DNA of 64,000 nucleotides from Arthrobacter celericrescens (GCF_003614925.1 NZ_QYLP01000021.1:62001-126000), one strand, 5' to 3'. Counted from the first letter of the stretch, positions 17,329 through 26,269 are shown. Numbers and translations: made by a program. Notes: generated by a model not told the origin, from the letters alone.

Positions 17329-18347
17329 TTCGCTGCGCTCCTTTCAGGGTTGGCCGGGGTTACAGCGGCTTTGATTTTCCGCAACCGCGGATTGGTGACC
17401 TCATCCACGGCGTAATTGATAAGGGCCAAGGCGAAGGCGACCAAAGCGATACAGACACCGGATGGCACGAACACCCACCAGCTGCCAGTCATCAGTGCAC
17501 CCTCGTTGCCGGCCCAGAAAAGGTTGTTGCCCCAGGAGACGGTGCTGACGTCGCCCAGGCCCAGGAACTCCAGGCCCGCCTGCGCGCCGATGCCGTAGAT
17601 GACGCAGGCCAGCAGGGTGCCCATCACGATCGAGGCCATGTTGGGCAGGATCTCGCGGAACATGATCCGCCCGGCCCGTTCGCCGGACACCACGGCCGCG
17701 GCCACGAAGTCCTTGGAACGGATGGACAGGGCCTGAGAGCGCAGCACCCGGGCCGAGCCGGCCCAGCCGGTAACGATCAGCACCAGGATCACGGTGCCCA
17801 GGCCCGGCGGCAGGAACGCGGCCAGGATGACCAGCAGGGGCAGGCCCGGCAGGAGCAGGAACACGTTGGTGATCAGGGACAACGCCTCGTCGATGAACTT
17901 GCCGAAATACGCGGAGGCCAGGCCCACCAGGATGCCGACCAAGGTGGAGGCGAAGCCCACCGTGAGGCCCACCAGCAGGGAGCTGCGGGCGCCGTGGACG
18001 GTCAGGGCCATGACGTCCTGGCCTTTGGCGGTGGTGCCCAGCCAGTGCTCGGCGGAGGGTTCCAGGCTGGCCATGTCCGTGATGCGGGACGGATCGCCCG
18101 GGAAGAGCACCGGCGCCAGAAGCGCCAGCGCGATGAACACGAGCAGGATCGCGGCCCCCACCATGGCCTTCGGATTGGTCAGGAGCCCGTGGATGAGGCC
18201 CTGCCGCGGCTTGGGCGCGGGTGCGGAAGCGACGCCGGGTGCCGGAGCCCCGGTGGCGGGGGCCGGAGCCCCGGTGGCCGGGGCCGCCGTCGGGCTCTCC
18301 ACTACGGCGTCCGCCGCGGAAGGTGACGGATGGATGTAGGTAGTCAT
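17325..18347 (-). CDS. Dpp/Opp-type ABC transporter permease (DppC-like)
   Basis: A 340-residue permease with a proline/alanine-rich cytoplasmic N-terminus (1-45; TGAPAPATGAPAPG repeat), a first helix at about 58-78, five further helices, and the VLRSQALSIRSKDFVAAAVVSG EAA-loop region (about 213-234). GTSxxGQDVM-like LGTTAKGQDVMAL is present, as in DppC proteins. Overlaps the DppD-like gene by ATGA. Confidence 0.92.
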   Translation of the reverse strand: MTTYIHPSPSAADAVVESPTAAPATGAPAPATGAPAPGVASAPAPKPRQGLIHGLLTNPKAMVGAAILLVFIALALLAPVLFPGDPSRITDMASLEPSAEHWLGTTAKGQDVMALTVHGARSSLLVGLTVGFASTLVGILVGLASAYFGKFIDEALSLITNVFLLLPGLPLLVILAAFLPPGLGTVILVLIVTGWAGSARVLRSQALSIRSKDFVAAAVVSGERAGRIMFREILPNMASIVMGTLLACVIYGIGAQAGLEFLGLGDVSTVSWGNNLFWAGNEGALMTGSWWVFVPSGVCIALVAFALALINYAVDEVTNPRLRKIKAAVTPANPERSAAK

Positions 18348-18356
18348 CGGTTGCCC

Positions 18357-19334
18357 CTAGCTGGCGCGCACGCGCGGGTCGAGGCGGACGTAGAGGATGT
18401 CCACCAGGAAGTTGGCCAGCAGCACGGCGGCCGTGATGGTCAGGAACAGGCCCTGCATGAGCGGGTAGTCCAGGCCCTGCACCGCATTCAGCAGCTGGTA
18501 GCCGACGCCCGGGTACGCGAACACCACCTCGGTCAGCAGCGCACCGCCCACCACGAAGCCCAGGCTCATCCCGAACGCGGTGGCGGAGGGCAGCATGGCG
18601 TTGCGGGCGGCGTAGCGGAACATGATGCGTCCCGGCTTGAGGCCCTTGGCCTCGGCCATGGTGATGTAGTCCTCGGCGTTGGTGGCGATCATCGTGTTGC
18701 GCATGCCCAGCATCCAGCCGCCGATCGAGACCAGCACGATCGTCAGGGCCGGTAGCACCAGGTGGGCGCCGGCGTCGGAGATGAACTCCCAGGTGAACGC
18801 AGGCTCCAGCCCGTCGCTGAACGCGTGGCGGAGCGGGGACCAGCCCAGGATCACGCCGAACAGGTACAGCGCCCCCATCGCGAGCCAGAAGTACGGGAAG
18901 GAACCGATGAAGACCAGCAGGGGCGGCAGGGCCGAGTCGATCGCGCCGCCTCGCCGCCAGGCGGCCAGGATGCCCAGCAGGTTGCCCACGACGGCGGCAA
19001 TCACCAGGGCGGTCCCGCCAAGCAGGAGGGTCCAGCCGATCTGGGAGGCGATGACCTCGGTGACAGGCGTGGGGAAACGGGTGATGGACACGCCCATGTT
19101 GCCGGTGACGATGTTGTACAGGTAGTCGGCGTACTGCTCCCAGATGGGACGGTCGTCCACGCCCAGGAGCTTGCGCAGGGCCTCGATCTGCTCGGGCTGC
19201 ATCTGGCCGGCGGAGCGGGCGAACATACGGGAGACGGGGTCGCCCGGCATGAAGCGCGGGAGCAGGAAGTTCAGTGTGATGGATACCCAGAAGGCGATCA
19301 GGTAGAAACCTAAACGGCGCAGGATGAAGCGCAC
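18357..19334 (-). CDS. Dpp/Opp-type ABC transporter permease (DppB-like)
   Basis: A 325-residue permease with six predicted helices; the first is FYLIAFWVSITLNFLLPRFMPGDP (about 10-33), the usual DppB start. The EAA-loop MAEAKGLKPGRIMFRYAARNAMLPS (about 226-250) and the terminal LVDILYVRLDPRVR are characteristic. It is separated from the binding-protein gene by 123 nt containing a hairpin, which could set a step-down in expression after the binding protein. Confidence 0.92.
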   Translation of the reverse strand: MRFILRRLGFYLIAFWVSITLNFLLPRFMPGDPVSRMFARSAGQMQPEQIEALRKLLGVDDRPIWEQYADYLYNIVTGNMGVSITRFPTPVTEVIASQIGWTLLLGGTALVIAAVVGNLLGILAAWRRGGAIDSALPPLLVFIGSFPYFWLAMGALYLFGVILGWSPLRHAFSDGLEPAFTWEFISDAGAHLVLPALTIVLVSIGGWMLGMRNTMIATNAEDYITMAEAKGLKPGRIMFRYAARNAMLPSATAFGMSLGFVVGGALLTEVVFAYPGVGYQLLNAVQGLDYPLMQGLFLTITAAVLLANFLVDILYVRLDPRVRAS

Positions 19335-19405
19335 GGTTTCCCTCCATTCGGGAATTGCGGGTGGCCGGAACCGTGGGGGGTCACGGCCGGAGAAGAGATG
19401 TGGTG

Positions 19406-19449
19406 CCCTGGGCCGCGGACGGCTTGGGGAGCGCGCCCGCAGCCCAGGG
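19406..19449 (-). terminator. Possible attenuating hairpin after the binding-protein gene
   Basis: CCCTGGGC (19406-19413) pairs with GCCCAGGG (19442-19449) around a GC-rich loop, just downstream of the binding-protein stop. Such stems often protect the binding-protein message or reduce read-through. The loop is long, and no T-tract is present. Confidence 0.3.
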
Positions 19450-19457
19450 AGGGACCG

Positions 19458-21137
19458 CTACTTGCGGGGTTCCAGCGTCGTCAGAACCAGGACGGTGGTG
19501 GGTGCGCGGACCGAGAGGGTGGCGTACGCGTTGTCCTGGGTGGGCCAGCCGGTGAAACGGGTGTCGTTGTAGGCGCCCCATTCCGGGCCGGAGAACAGCG
19601 GCACCAGCGGCGCGACGTCGTTGTACTCTTCCTGGAGCTTGTACGCGATGTCCTTCTGCTTGGCCTCATCGCCAGCGGCGACGAATTCCTTCAGGAGGGC
19701 ATCGGCCTTCGGGTCGCCGAAGCGGTGGTAGTTGTCGAAGGTCTTGGTGCCTACCGGCTTGACCGTGGCGCTGCCCATGGAGGTGTTGAAGTATTTGTAC
19801 GGGCTGGGGTCGTTGGCGCTCCAGACGATGCCGGAGTCGAAGGTGCCCTGCTCGTAGCCGGCCACCACGGCGGCCCAGTCCGGGGAATCGACTTTGGCGG
19901 TGACGCCCACGGCCTGCAGGTTCTGGGAGATCACGTTGGCCACGGACAGCCAGTCAGAAGAGGAGGCGCCCACGGAGATCTTGAACTCGAAGGGCTTGCC
20001 GTCCTTCAGGGTGCGCTTGCCGTCGGCACCCTTGGCGTAGCCGGCCTCGTCCAGGAGCTTGTTGGCCTCCTCGACGTTGAGCTTGGTCCAGGTGCAGTTG
20101 TCCTTGACGGCGGGGTTCTTCCAGCTGTCGTAGTTGCCGGAAAGGCCGGTGCAGTCGGCTGGCTGGGCGTAGCCGCTCATGCCGATCTTGGTGACCTGGT
20201 CACGGTCGACGGCCATGCTGAGGGCCTTGCGGACCTTCGGATCGTTGAACGGCGCCTTGGCGGTGTTCAGCTGCCAGTTGATCATGGCGCCCGTGGGCGG
20301 GAACCAGTAGTTGCGGTGCTCCTTGTCCTTGGAAACGAAGGTCTTTTCGATGTTCGGGATGAACTGCGGGGCCCAGTCCACGTCGCCGTTCGCGGCGGCG
20401 AGGTTGGCGCCGTCGTTTCCGGCGAAGGCGAGCATCTTGATGCCGGCGATCTTCTGCTTCTCCGGCTGCCAGTAGTTGGGGTTCTTCTTCAGTACGAAGG
20501 ACTGGGCCTGGAAGTTGTCCACCTCGGTGTAGGGGCCGGTGCCGACGGGCTTGGCGTTGGTGTCCTTCTCCGGATCCTTGAGCGCGGACCAGATGTGCTT
20601 CGGCAGGATGGTGAGCTGTCCGACGTCGTACAGGGCCGGTGACCAGGGCGTGTTGAAGGTGAAGGTGACCTTGTTGGTTCCTTCGGGGGTGACCGCCTTG
20701 AGGTAGTCGAAGCCGCCCTTGATCTTCTTCTGCAGCTGGAAGGTGTAGGCGACGTCCTCGGCCACCAGCGGCTTGCCGTCGGACCACTTCACGCCGTCGC
20801 GCAGGGTGAAGGTGATGGACTTGCCGTCCTTGGCAACGTTCCATTCGGTGGCGAGCCACGGGGTGGTGTCGCCCTTGGCCGGGTTGAAGATCAGCAGGGA
20901 TTCGTAGATGGACTGCTGCACCATCGGGTTCACCGTGGGGGCGAACGGGTTGAAGTTGCGGATGAACGTGCCCATGTCTTCGCGTGGAATGGTGAGCAGG
21001 GCGTTCTGGTTGGCGGAGGATGAGGAGGAGCCGGCCGGCTTGTTTGCCGTGGCTGAACAACCGGTGAGGAGCAACGCCCCCACTGCCAGGCCGGCGGCGG
21101 TGATCCGCGCAGACCTCAGGAACCGGGATTGTGTCAT
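19458..21137 (-). CDS. Family 5 extracellular solute-binding lipoprotein of the fructan operon
   Basis: A 559-residue lipoprotein (lipobox LLTGC) with the family 5 (DppA/OppA) fold: PWLATEWNVAKDGKSITFTLRDGVKWSDGKPLVAEDVAYTF motif region, KVTFTFNTPWSPALYD and GNDGANLAAANGDVDWA. The ATG at 21137 begins the hydrophobic signal; a longer frame upstream lacks support. A serine-rich linker follows the lipidated Cys. Family 5 proteins mainly bind peptides, but several branches bind sugars. The operon's two GH32 enzymes point to a fructo-oligosaccharide ligand. Confidence 0.92.
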   Translation of the reverse strand: MTQSRFLRSARITAAGLAVGALLLTGCSATANKPAGSSSSSANQNALLTIPREDMGTFIRNFNPFAPTVNPMVQQSIYESLLIFNPAKGDTTPWLATEWNVAKDGKSITFTLRDGVKWSDGKPLVAEDVAYTFQLQKKIKGGFDYLKAVTPEGTNKVTFTFNTPWSPALYDVGQLTILPKHIWSALKDPEKDTNAKPVGTGPYTEVDNFQAQSFVLKKNPNYWQPEKQKIAGIKMLAFAGNDGANLAAANGDVDWAPQFIPNIEKTFVSKDKEHRNYWFPPTGAMINWQLNTAKAPFNDPKVRKALSMAVDRDQVTKIGMSGYAQPADCTGLSGNYDSWKNPAVKDNCTWTKLNVEEANKLLDEAGYAKGADGKRTLKDGKPFEFKISVGASSSDWLSVANVISQNLQAVGVTAKVDSPDWAAVVAGYEQGTFDSGIVWSANDPSPYKYFNTSMGSATVKPVGTKTFDNYHRFGDPKADALLKEFVAAGDEAKQKDIAYKLQEEYNDVAPLVPLFSGPEWGAYNDTRFTGWPTQDNAYATLSVRAPTTVLVLTTLEPRK

Positions 21138-21204
21138 GATGGGTATCTCATTCCTATCTTGCTGAAAGGTGGGTTGGGGCAGATCTTCAGTGGTGATTTC
21201 GCGG

Positions 21205-22341
21205 TCAGACTGAAGAACGTTCAAGCAGCGGACAGTCGACCAGCTGCTGGTCGGCAGCGATCGGCTGTCCTGCTGTGAGGGCTGCGAGCGTCCGGACTCC
21301 CAGGGCCCCCATTTCTTCGAAGGGCAACGCAACCGTGGTGAGCTTGGGCCTGAGGTAGGCCGCAATCAATTCCTGGTTGTCGAAGCCGATCACGGCGATG
21401 TCTCCGGGGATGGTCAGGCCCCGTTCCTTGATGGCGTCGTAGGCGCCCATCGCCATCCGGTCGTTGAGGCAGAACAGGGCCGTCGGCTGGCCCTCCCCTT
21501 CCGGATACCGGTCAAGAATCGTGCAGGCGGCCGCATAGCCGCCGTCCGCCGTCGCGTGTCCCGAGACGACAAGTTCCGGGTCCAGTTCCAGCCCGGCGGC
21601 GGCGAGTGCTTCGCGGGCACCCTCCAAACGCCCGATCGCGGCGGGAATGTCCGGGTCCAGGTTGATGATGCCGATCCGGGTGTGTCCGGCCTGGAGCAAG
21701 CGTTCGACGGCGACCCGTCCCCCGGTGCGTTCGTCCGGGACGATCGAGGGCAGTTTGCCGTCGGCGTCGAAGCAGTTGATCAGCACAGTGGGAACCTCGC
21801 TGGCGCTTTCCGGAACGTGCACGCCGCGGTGGTAGGTGGCCGCGTACAGCAGCCCCTCGACGCGCTGTTCCAGCAGCTTTTCGATGGCGGCGTCTTCCAT
21901 GCCCTGGTTGGGTCCGTGCGCATCGGCCTGGTCGGAGGGCGCGATGAGCAGGAAGCGGCGGTCCAGCCAGGCCTGGTCCTGGGCACCTTTGATGATGTCG
22001 ACGGCGAACGGAGCCGTGACGATCTCCGTGACGATCCCGTACCAGTCGCTGCGCTGGGAGGCCAGGGCGCGGGCCCCGGCGTTGGGCCGGTAGCCCAGTT
22101 CCTGGACGGCCTCGGCGATGCGGATCTTGGTTTCCTCGGAGATGCCGGCATCCGCGCGGTTGCTCAGGACGAACGAAACGGTGGTGCGGGAAACACCGGC
22201 GCGCTGCGCGACGTCGGTCATGGTGACCCCGCGCTGCCGGGCCTTGGCGGCCTTGGCTGCGGCGGTGCCGGCCGCGTTCGCGGCCTCGCCACTGGCTTTG
22301 GGGGCCGTAGCGGCCTTGCCCTCGGCGGTGCTTCTCGCCAT
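21205..22341 (-). CDS. LacI-family transcriptional regulator of the fructan operon
   Basis: A 378-residue regulator with an unusual alanine/lysine-rich N-terminal extension (about 1-37) before the HTH VTMTDVAQRAGVSRTTVSFVLSN (about 39-61), the hinge GYRPNAGARALAS and a periplasmic-binding-protein-like effector domain (about 100-370). The ATG at 22341 has GGAG 6 nt upstream and is preferred to an upstream TTG at 22371. It is the first gene of the fructan operon, 67 nt before the binding-protein gene, so it should autoregulate from the two palindromes at 22424-22470. Confidence 0.93.
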   Translation of the reverse strand: MARSTAEGKAATAPKASGEAANAAGTAAAKAAKARQRGVTMTDVAQRAGVSRTTVSFVLSNRADAGISEETKIRIAEAVQELGYRPNAGARALASQRSDWYGIVTEIVTAPFAVDIIKGAQDQAWLDRRFLLIAPSDQADAHGPNQGMEDAAIEKLLEQRVEGLLYAATYHRGVHVPESASEVPTVLINCFDADGKLPSIVPDERTGGRVAVERLLQAGHTRIGIINLDPDIPAAIGRLEGAREALAAAGLELDPELVVSGHATADGGYAAACTILDRYPEGEGQPTALFCLNDRMAMGAYDAIKERGLTIPGDIAVIGFDNQELIAAYLRPKLTTVALPFEEMGALGVRTLAALTAGQPIAADQQLVDCPLLERSSV

Positions 22342-22423
22342 TGAATGCTCCACTTGCTCTTCGTCGAACAATGCCTGCTGCTTGCTCTGGGTTGCTGCGT
22401 TGCTTGCTGTTCCAAGCTGCGCT

Positions 22424-22484
22424 GGTAACGCGCGTTACCTTGGAAGGTGTGATTTAGGTTACGCGCGTTAGTCGGAGGTGTCAA
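22424..22484 (-). promoter_or_regulatory. Fructan operon promoter with two LacI-type operators
   Basis: On the minus strand TTGACA (22484-22479) is followed after 17 nt by TAACCT (22461-22456). Two palindromes share the ACGCGCGTTA core: GGTAACGCGCGTTACC (22424-22439, perfect) and GGTTACGCGCGTTAGT (22458-22473). Their centres are 33 bp apart, about three helical turns. One fills the -35/-10 spacer; the other lies just downstream of the start. This is a classic repressor arrangement. Confidence 0.8.
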
Positions 22485-22732
22485 CGAGGAGTTTCGGCCG
22501 GGTTTCCACCAGGCACTCCGAAGGCGACTCCTCCGATCAGGCGGTCCCCGCCGTTAGGCTACGGTGGCCGGAGGTTCCCGCTGAATTCGCCGGAACACTG
22601 CCGGGTCGCCGGAAGGTTCCAGCGACTCCGCAGCTCTCCCGCGACCCGGGAACACAGGCCACCGGCGTACCCGCGCCGCAACCGTCCCGCTGCCGCGCTT
22701 AGTCCGGGCCCCCGCGGCACTACGCTGGTCCC
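22485..22732. other. Intergenic region with no gene seen
   Basis: This stretch separates the divergent LacI and HTH genes. It carries presumed promoter sequence for the rightward gene but I find no convincing -35/-10 pair, RNA gene or repeat in it. Confidence 0.5.
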
Positions 22733-23155
22733 ATGGCATTGAGAGCACCCCGCATCACTCCCGGCCTGCCTGCCGAGGACGCCCGGAGCCTGGCCCGCTC
22801 GCTCCAGGACAGCAACGACATCACGGTGTTCGTGGACGGCACCGTCCACCGCCTCCCCGCGACGGCGAGGGACGCCGTCGTCGACATGCTCCAGAGGCTC
22901 GGCCGCGGCGAAGCGGTGAGCGTCAGCAGCGTCGAGGAAATGCTCACCACCTCCCAGGCCGCCGAGCTCGCGGGCATCTCGCACACGTACCTGCGGAATA
23001 TGACCGACCGGGGCGAAATCCCCGTGGAGTACCGTGGCTCGCACCGGCGCATCCGGCTGAGCGACATCATGGCGTGGCTCGAAACCCAGAAAGCCCAGAA
23101 GAAGGCCGCCGATCCGGCCGACTCCGCAGCAGGGGAGCCTGCCGGGCAAGAATGA
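22733..23155 (+). CDS. Excisionase-type helix-turn-helix protein (antitoxin-like)
   Basis: A 140-residue protein. A MerR/excisionase-type HTH occupies about 64-118: LTTSQAAELAGISHTYLRNM, then GEIPVEYRGSHRRIRLSDIMAWLE. The N-terminal part (about 20-60) holds the DGTVHRLPATARDAVVDMLQRL block seen in antitoxins that accompany PIN-domain toxins. No PIN or other toxin gene follows; the next gene is a small membrane protein. It may be an orphan antitoxin turned regulator. Confidence 0.75.
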   Translation: MALRAPRITPGLPAEDARSLARSLQDSNDITVFVDGTVHRLPATARDAVVDMLQRLGRGEAVSVSSVEEMLTTSQAAELAGISHTYLRNMTDRGEIPVEYRGSHRRIRLSDIMAWLETQKAQKKAADPADSAAGEPAGQE

Positions 23156-23250
23156 CGCCCGCCGCGACGCACATGACGGCGTGATAAGGATCAAGCAACA
23201 ATCCATGCGAAGCGGGCCTTGGATTGCACCCCCGGCGATACCCTTAATCC

Positions 23251-23472
23251 GTGCGAAATTTCAAGGGGTGGCATATCTTGGCGGGCCTGGCCGCGATGGC
23301 CGTTGCCGCCCCCTTGGGATCGCTCATGGGCCTGAATTTCGTGGCCACTTTCATGTTCGCCTGCGTGGCCTTCGTTGCGGTCGCGTTCTGGGTGGACAAC
23401 AGGCTCGCCCGGCGCCGCACCGCCCAGCCCGACTCCGGTGAACTCCCGCTCCGCGACCCCGCCGACAGCTGA
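23251..23472 (+). CDS. Small two-helix membrane protein
   Basis: A 73-residue protein with two hydrophobic segments (about 9-28 and 32-48), a basic loop (DNRLARRR) and a short hydrophilic tail. It begins at GTG 23251 after a weak purine-rich site. I do not recognise the family. It ends 3 nt from the convergent PucR-family gene. Confidence 0.55.
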   Translation: MRNFKGWHILAGLAAMAVAAPLGSLMGLNFVATFMFACVAFVAVAFWVDNRLARRRTAQPDSGELPLRDPADS

Positions 23473-23475
23473 GCG

Positions 23476-24690
23476 TCAGATCCGCGGCCGCGCCGCCCAT
23501 CGCCTGGCTTTGAGCGCAGCGTGCAGTTCCAGCCGCACTCCCCCGCTAAGCGGGTCGACGCCAATCAGCTGACGGATCCGCGCCAGCCGGTTGTAGATGC
23601 TGCTGCGGTGCAGATGCAGTTCCTTCGCGACTTCCTGCACGGAGCCGTCGCTGTCGTACAGCAGCTCGAGCACCGGCAGCAGTTCCCCGTTGCGGTCCGC
23701 GGCCTCCAAGGTGCTGAAATGCACTGAACCGTGGTCGTCCCAGCCGCCAGGCGCCGTCAGGCGGTCGAAAAGCTGGTAAACGCCGACGGCGCGGCTGTCC
23801 ACCAGCTCGCCGAGGCGGGGGTCGACGGTTGCGGCCTGCGCTGCGAGCTTGGCCTGCCGGTAGGCGGGGCCCAGGCCGCGGATCACCGGCAGCGGTTCGC
23901 TGATGCCCAGTATGAGCCGTTCGACGCCCCGGCCGGCGCGCTTGGCCAGTTCCAGCTGGTAGTGCACCAGCACCTGGGCGTGGATGGCGCGCCCGGCCGT
24001 TTCCCGGAACAGCATCACGGCGTGCGTTTCGGTTCCGGCACTGAACAGCACGGAGTCGACGCCGATGGTGGACTGCAGCGCGGCCGAGCGGTGGATGAGG
24101 GTCGCCGCGAGGGGATCGCCGACGCCGTCGCCTCCTCCGGCGTCGAGCACCACCACGAGCTGCCATGGGGCTTTGCCCTGGATTTCCTTCCAGCCGGCCA
24201 CCGCGGCGAGCGCGTTCGATTCGCCCTCGCAGGCGGCCAGGAACTCCCGTTCCCGGCGGCGCCGGAACTCGGATTCGGCGGTGTTGGATTCCAGCAGCAG
24301 CCCGGCCAGCAGGTCCAGTTCGTTCCGCACGCCGGGCAGCTGGGCGAGGATCGCCGTCGCGCTTTGCTCCTCGACGTCCTGCTGCACCCACAGGTACCCC
24401 ACCCGGAATCCGCGCACCAGTAGCGGAACGCACACCCGGCCGAGCATGCCGAGCTCATCGTTGGCCGGGACCACCACGGGGCGTACCGCCGTCGCGATCC
24501 CGTGGGAGAGCTGCCAGGCGCTGACGTCCGCCGGGACCTTCTTGCTGAGCAGGAAGTTCACGCGGACGCGGTCGGCGTGGGATTGGTTGGAACTGTACGC
24601 AAGCAGCACGCCGTCGAGGTCTTCCAGGGACAGGCCCCGGCCGAGCTTGAGCGCCACTTCCTCGACAAGCTGTTCGACGTCCTGCTGCAT
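23476..24690 (-). CDS. PucR/CdaR-family transcriptional regulator
   Basis: A 404-residue regulator. Residues 1-130 form a GAF-like sensory region, the middle (about 150-290) a degenerate GGDEF-like domain, and the C-terminus (about 340-395) the PucR HTH: GSVQEVAKELHLHRSSIYNRLARIRQLIGVDP. It starts 9 nt after dctA on the same strand, so it is probably co-transcribed. Family members sense purine, sugar-acid or amino-acid metabolites; here a dicarboxylate effector and control of dctA are likely by context. Confidence 0.9.
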   Translation of the reverse strand: MQQDVEQLVEEVALKLGRGLSLEDLDGVLLAYSSNQSHADRVRVNFLLSKKVPADVSAWQLSHGIATAVRPVVVPANDELGMLGRVCVPLLVRGFRVGYLWVQQDVEEQSATAILAQLPGVRNELDLLAGLLLESNTAESEFRRRREREFLAACEGESNALAAVAGWKEIQGKAPWQLVVVLDAGGGDGVGDPLAATLIHRSAALQSTIGVDSVLFSAGTETHAVMLFRETAGRAIHAQVLVHYQLELAKRAGRGVERLILGISEPLPVIRGLGPAYRQAKLAAQAATVDPRLGELVDSRAVGVYQLFDRLTAPGGWDDHGSVHFSTLEAADRNGELLPVLELLYDSDGSVQEVAKELHLHRSSIYNRLARIRQLIGVDPLSGGVRLELHAALKARRWAARPRI

Positions 24691-24699
24691 GCTGCAAGA

Positions 24700-26043
24700 C
24701 TACTGCCGGGAAAGCTCCGCTTCCTCTCCGCGGAAAGCACGCAGCATCGCTTCTCGGTCGAAGCGGCCCTCCCACTTTGCCACCACGAAGGTGGCCACGC
24801 AGTTGCCCAGCAGGTTGACCACCACGCGCATGGAATCCATCAGGCGGTCGGCGCCCAGCAGGAGCGCGACGCCTGCCACCGGGAAGATACCCAGGGCACC
24901 GGCCGTCGCAGAGAGGGCGAGGAACGCCGAACCGGGGACGCCGGCCATGCCCTTGGACGTGAGCATGAGGATGCCCAGGGCCACGAGCTGCTGGCCGAGG
25001 TCGAGCTGGTGTCCGAAGGCCTGGGCCAGGAACAGCAGCGAGATCGAGAGGTAGATCGCGGCGCCGTCGAGGTTGAAGGAGTAGCCGGTGGGGATGACCA
25101 GGCCGGTGGTGCTGCGCGGGCAGCCGGCGTTGGCCAGCTTGGCCATGATCCGCGGCATCACCGATTCGGTGGATGCGGTGCCCAGCGCGAGCAGGAACTC
25201 TTCGCGGGTGTACTTCATGAACTGCCACAACGGCACGCGGGCCACGCCCCAGGCAACCAGGAACAGCAGCGCGATGAACACGACGGCGGCGCCGTAGCAG
25301 GCGGCGATCAGCACCGCGTAGGTGCCCAGGGAGTCGAGCCCGTACTGGCCGATAATGAACGCCATGGCGCCGAACGCGCCGATGGGTGCCACCCTCATGA
25401 CCCAGCTCATGATCCTGAAGAAGATCTCGAGGACTGTTTCCATCAGGGTCAGCACCGGAGCACACCGTTCCTTGCCGATCACCACCACGGCGGCGCCGAA
25501 AAACACCGAAAAGCACAGCACCTGGAGCAGGCTGTTGTTCGCGAAGGCGCCCACCACGCTGGCGGGGATGATGCCGAGCAGGAACTGTCCCGCGTCCTTT
25601 GGCGGGGCGGTGCCGGTCTTGGCGTTCAGCGCGTCCTGGCTGAGCGAGTTCGGATCGATGTTGAGCCCGGCGCCGGGCTGCACCAGGTTGCCCACCAACA
25701 GCCCGAAAGCCAGGGCGAACAGCGTAGCCGCGGTGAAGTAGGCCAGCGCCTTGACGCCCACCCGCCCCACGGCCTTGACGTCGCCCACCGCGGCGATTCC
25801 GGTGACGATCACCAGGAAGATCAGCGGGGCGATGATCATCTTGATGAGCTGGATGAAGCCGTCGCCGAGGGGCCGCAGCGCCGCGCCGAGCTCCGGCCAG
25901 AAGTGGCCGATCAGCACGCCGGCCACGACGGCGATCAGGATCTGCAGGAAGAGGGACCGGTAGAACGGCTTCGACGGCGGGGCCTTGGTGCCGGTGGCGG
26001 GGGCCGCCGTGTGGGCGACGGGGGAAGAGGCATTGAGGGTCAT
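24700..26043 (-). CDS. dctA: C4-dicarboxylate:cation symporter
   Basis: A 447-residue secondary transporter of the DAACS family with eight helices and two re-entrant loops. Signature segments: LALGTASTESVMPRIMAKL (serine-rich hairpin), SFNLDGAAIYLSI (NLDG motif) and LTSKGMAGVPGSAF. The first 28 residues are a hydrophilic, proline/alanine-rich extension, longer than in E. coli DctA (428 aa). It should import fumarate, malate, succinate or aspartate. It could complement the argH-like pathway, which would release fumarate, but the loci are not adjacent. Confidence 0.93.
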   Translation of the reverse strand: MTLNASSPVAHTAAPATGTKAPPSKPFYRSLFLQILIAVVAGVLIGHFWPELGAALRPLGDGFIQLIKMIIAPLIFLVIVTGIAAVGDVKAVGRVGVKALAYFTAATLFALAFGLLVGNLVQPGAGLNIDPNSLSQDALNAKTGTAPPKDAGQFLLGIIPASVVGAFANNSLLQVLCFSVFFGAAVVVIGKERCAPVLTLMETVLEIFFRIMSWVMRVAPIGAFGAMAFIIGQYGLDSLGTYAVLIAACYGAAVVFIALLFLVAWGVARVPLWQFMKYTREEFLLALGTASTESVMPRIMAKLANAGCPRSTTGLVIPTGYSFNLDGAAIYLSISLLFLAQAFGHQLDLGQQLVALGILMLTSKGMAGVPGSAFLALSATAGALGIFPVAGVALLLGADRLMDSMRVVVNLLGNCVATFVVAKWEGRFDREAMLRAFRGEEAELSRQ

Positions 26044-26213
26044 GGTTGCCCACCCTAGGGAAGCCGGATTTCAGTCGTGTGGCACAAACATCACATGACG
26101 AAGCATGCTTGAAACATTCGTTCCATCGAGTGCCGTGCGGTTCGACTTTCTCCAGGCGCCTCGCTGCAACCCTTGCCGAGCAGTGCTCAGCTTGAGGGAA
26201 GTGCATTATCGGC
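26044..26213. other. Intergenic region upstream of dctA
   Basis: It holds the presumed leftward dctA promoter. I see one short perfect palindrome, AAGCATGCTT at 26101-26110, which could be an operator, but nothing else and no gene. Confidence 0.4.
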
Positions 26214-26263
26214 AAAATATACAAAATCGCGATTCTGTACATTTTGAGACTCGCGCATAGAAT
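26214..26263 (+). promoter_or_regulatory. Operator and promoter of the second toxin-antitoxin pair
   Basis: AAAATATACAAAATCG (26214-26229) and CGATTCTGTACATTTT (26230-26245) are complementary at 14 of 16 positions with no spacer, giving a 32-bp operator with TGTACA/TATACA cores as reported for YefM operators. A good -10, TAGAAT, lies at 26258-26263, only 6 nt from the ATG at 26270, so the transcript is probably leaderless. Confidence 0.7.
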
Positions 26264-26269
26264 TGACCC

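Noticed and set aside
22733-23155. Phage excisionase
   Set aside because: Only the HTH type is shared; there is no integrase, and the N-terminal block is that of antitoxin proteins.
26101-26110. AAGCATGCTT as a dctA operator
   Set aside because: A perfect palindrome of this length is expected by chance in a window this size, so it is mentioned only in the intergenic note.
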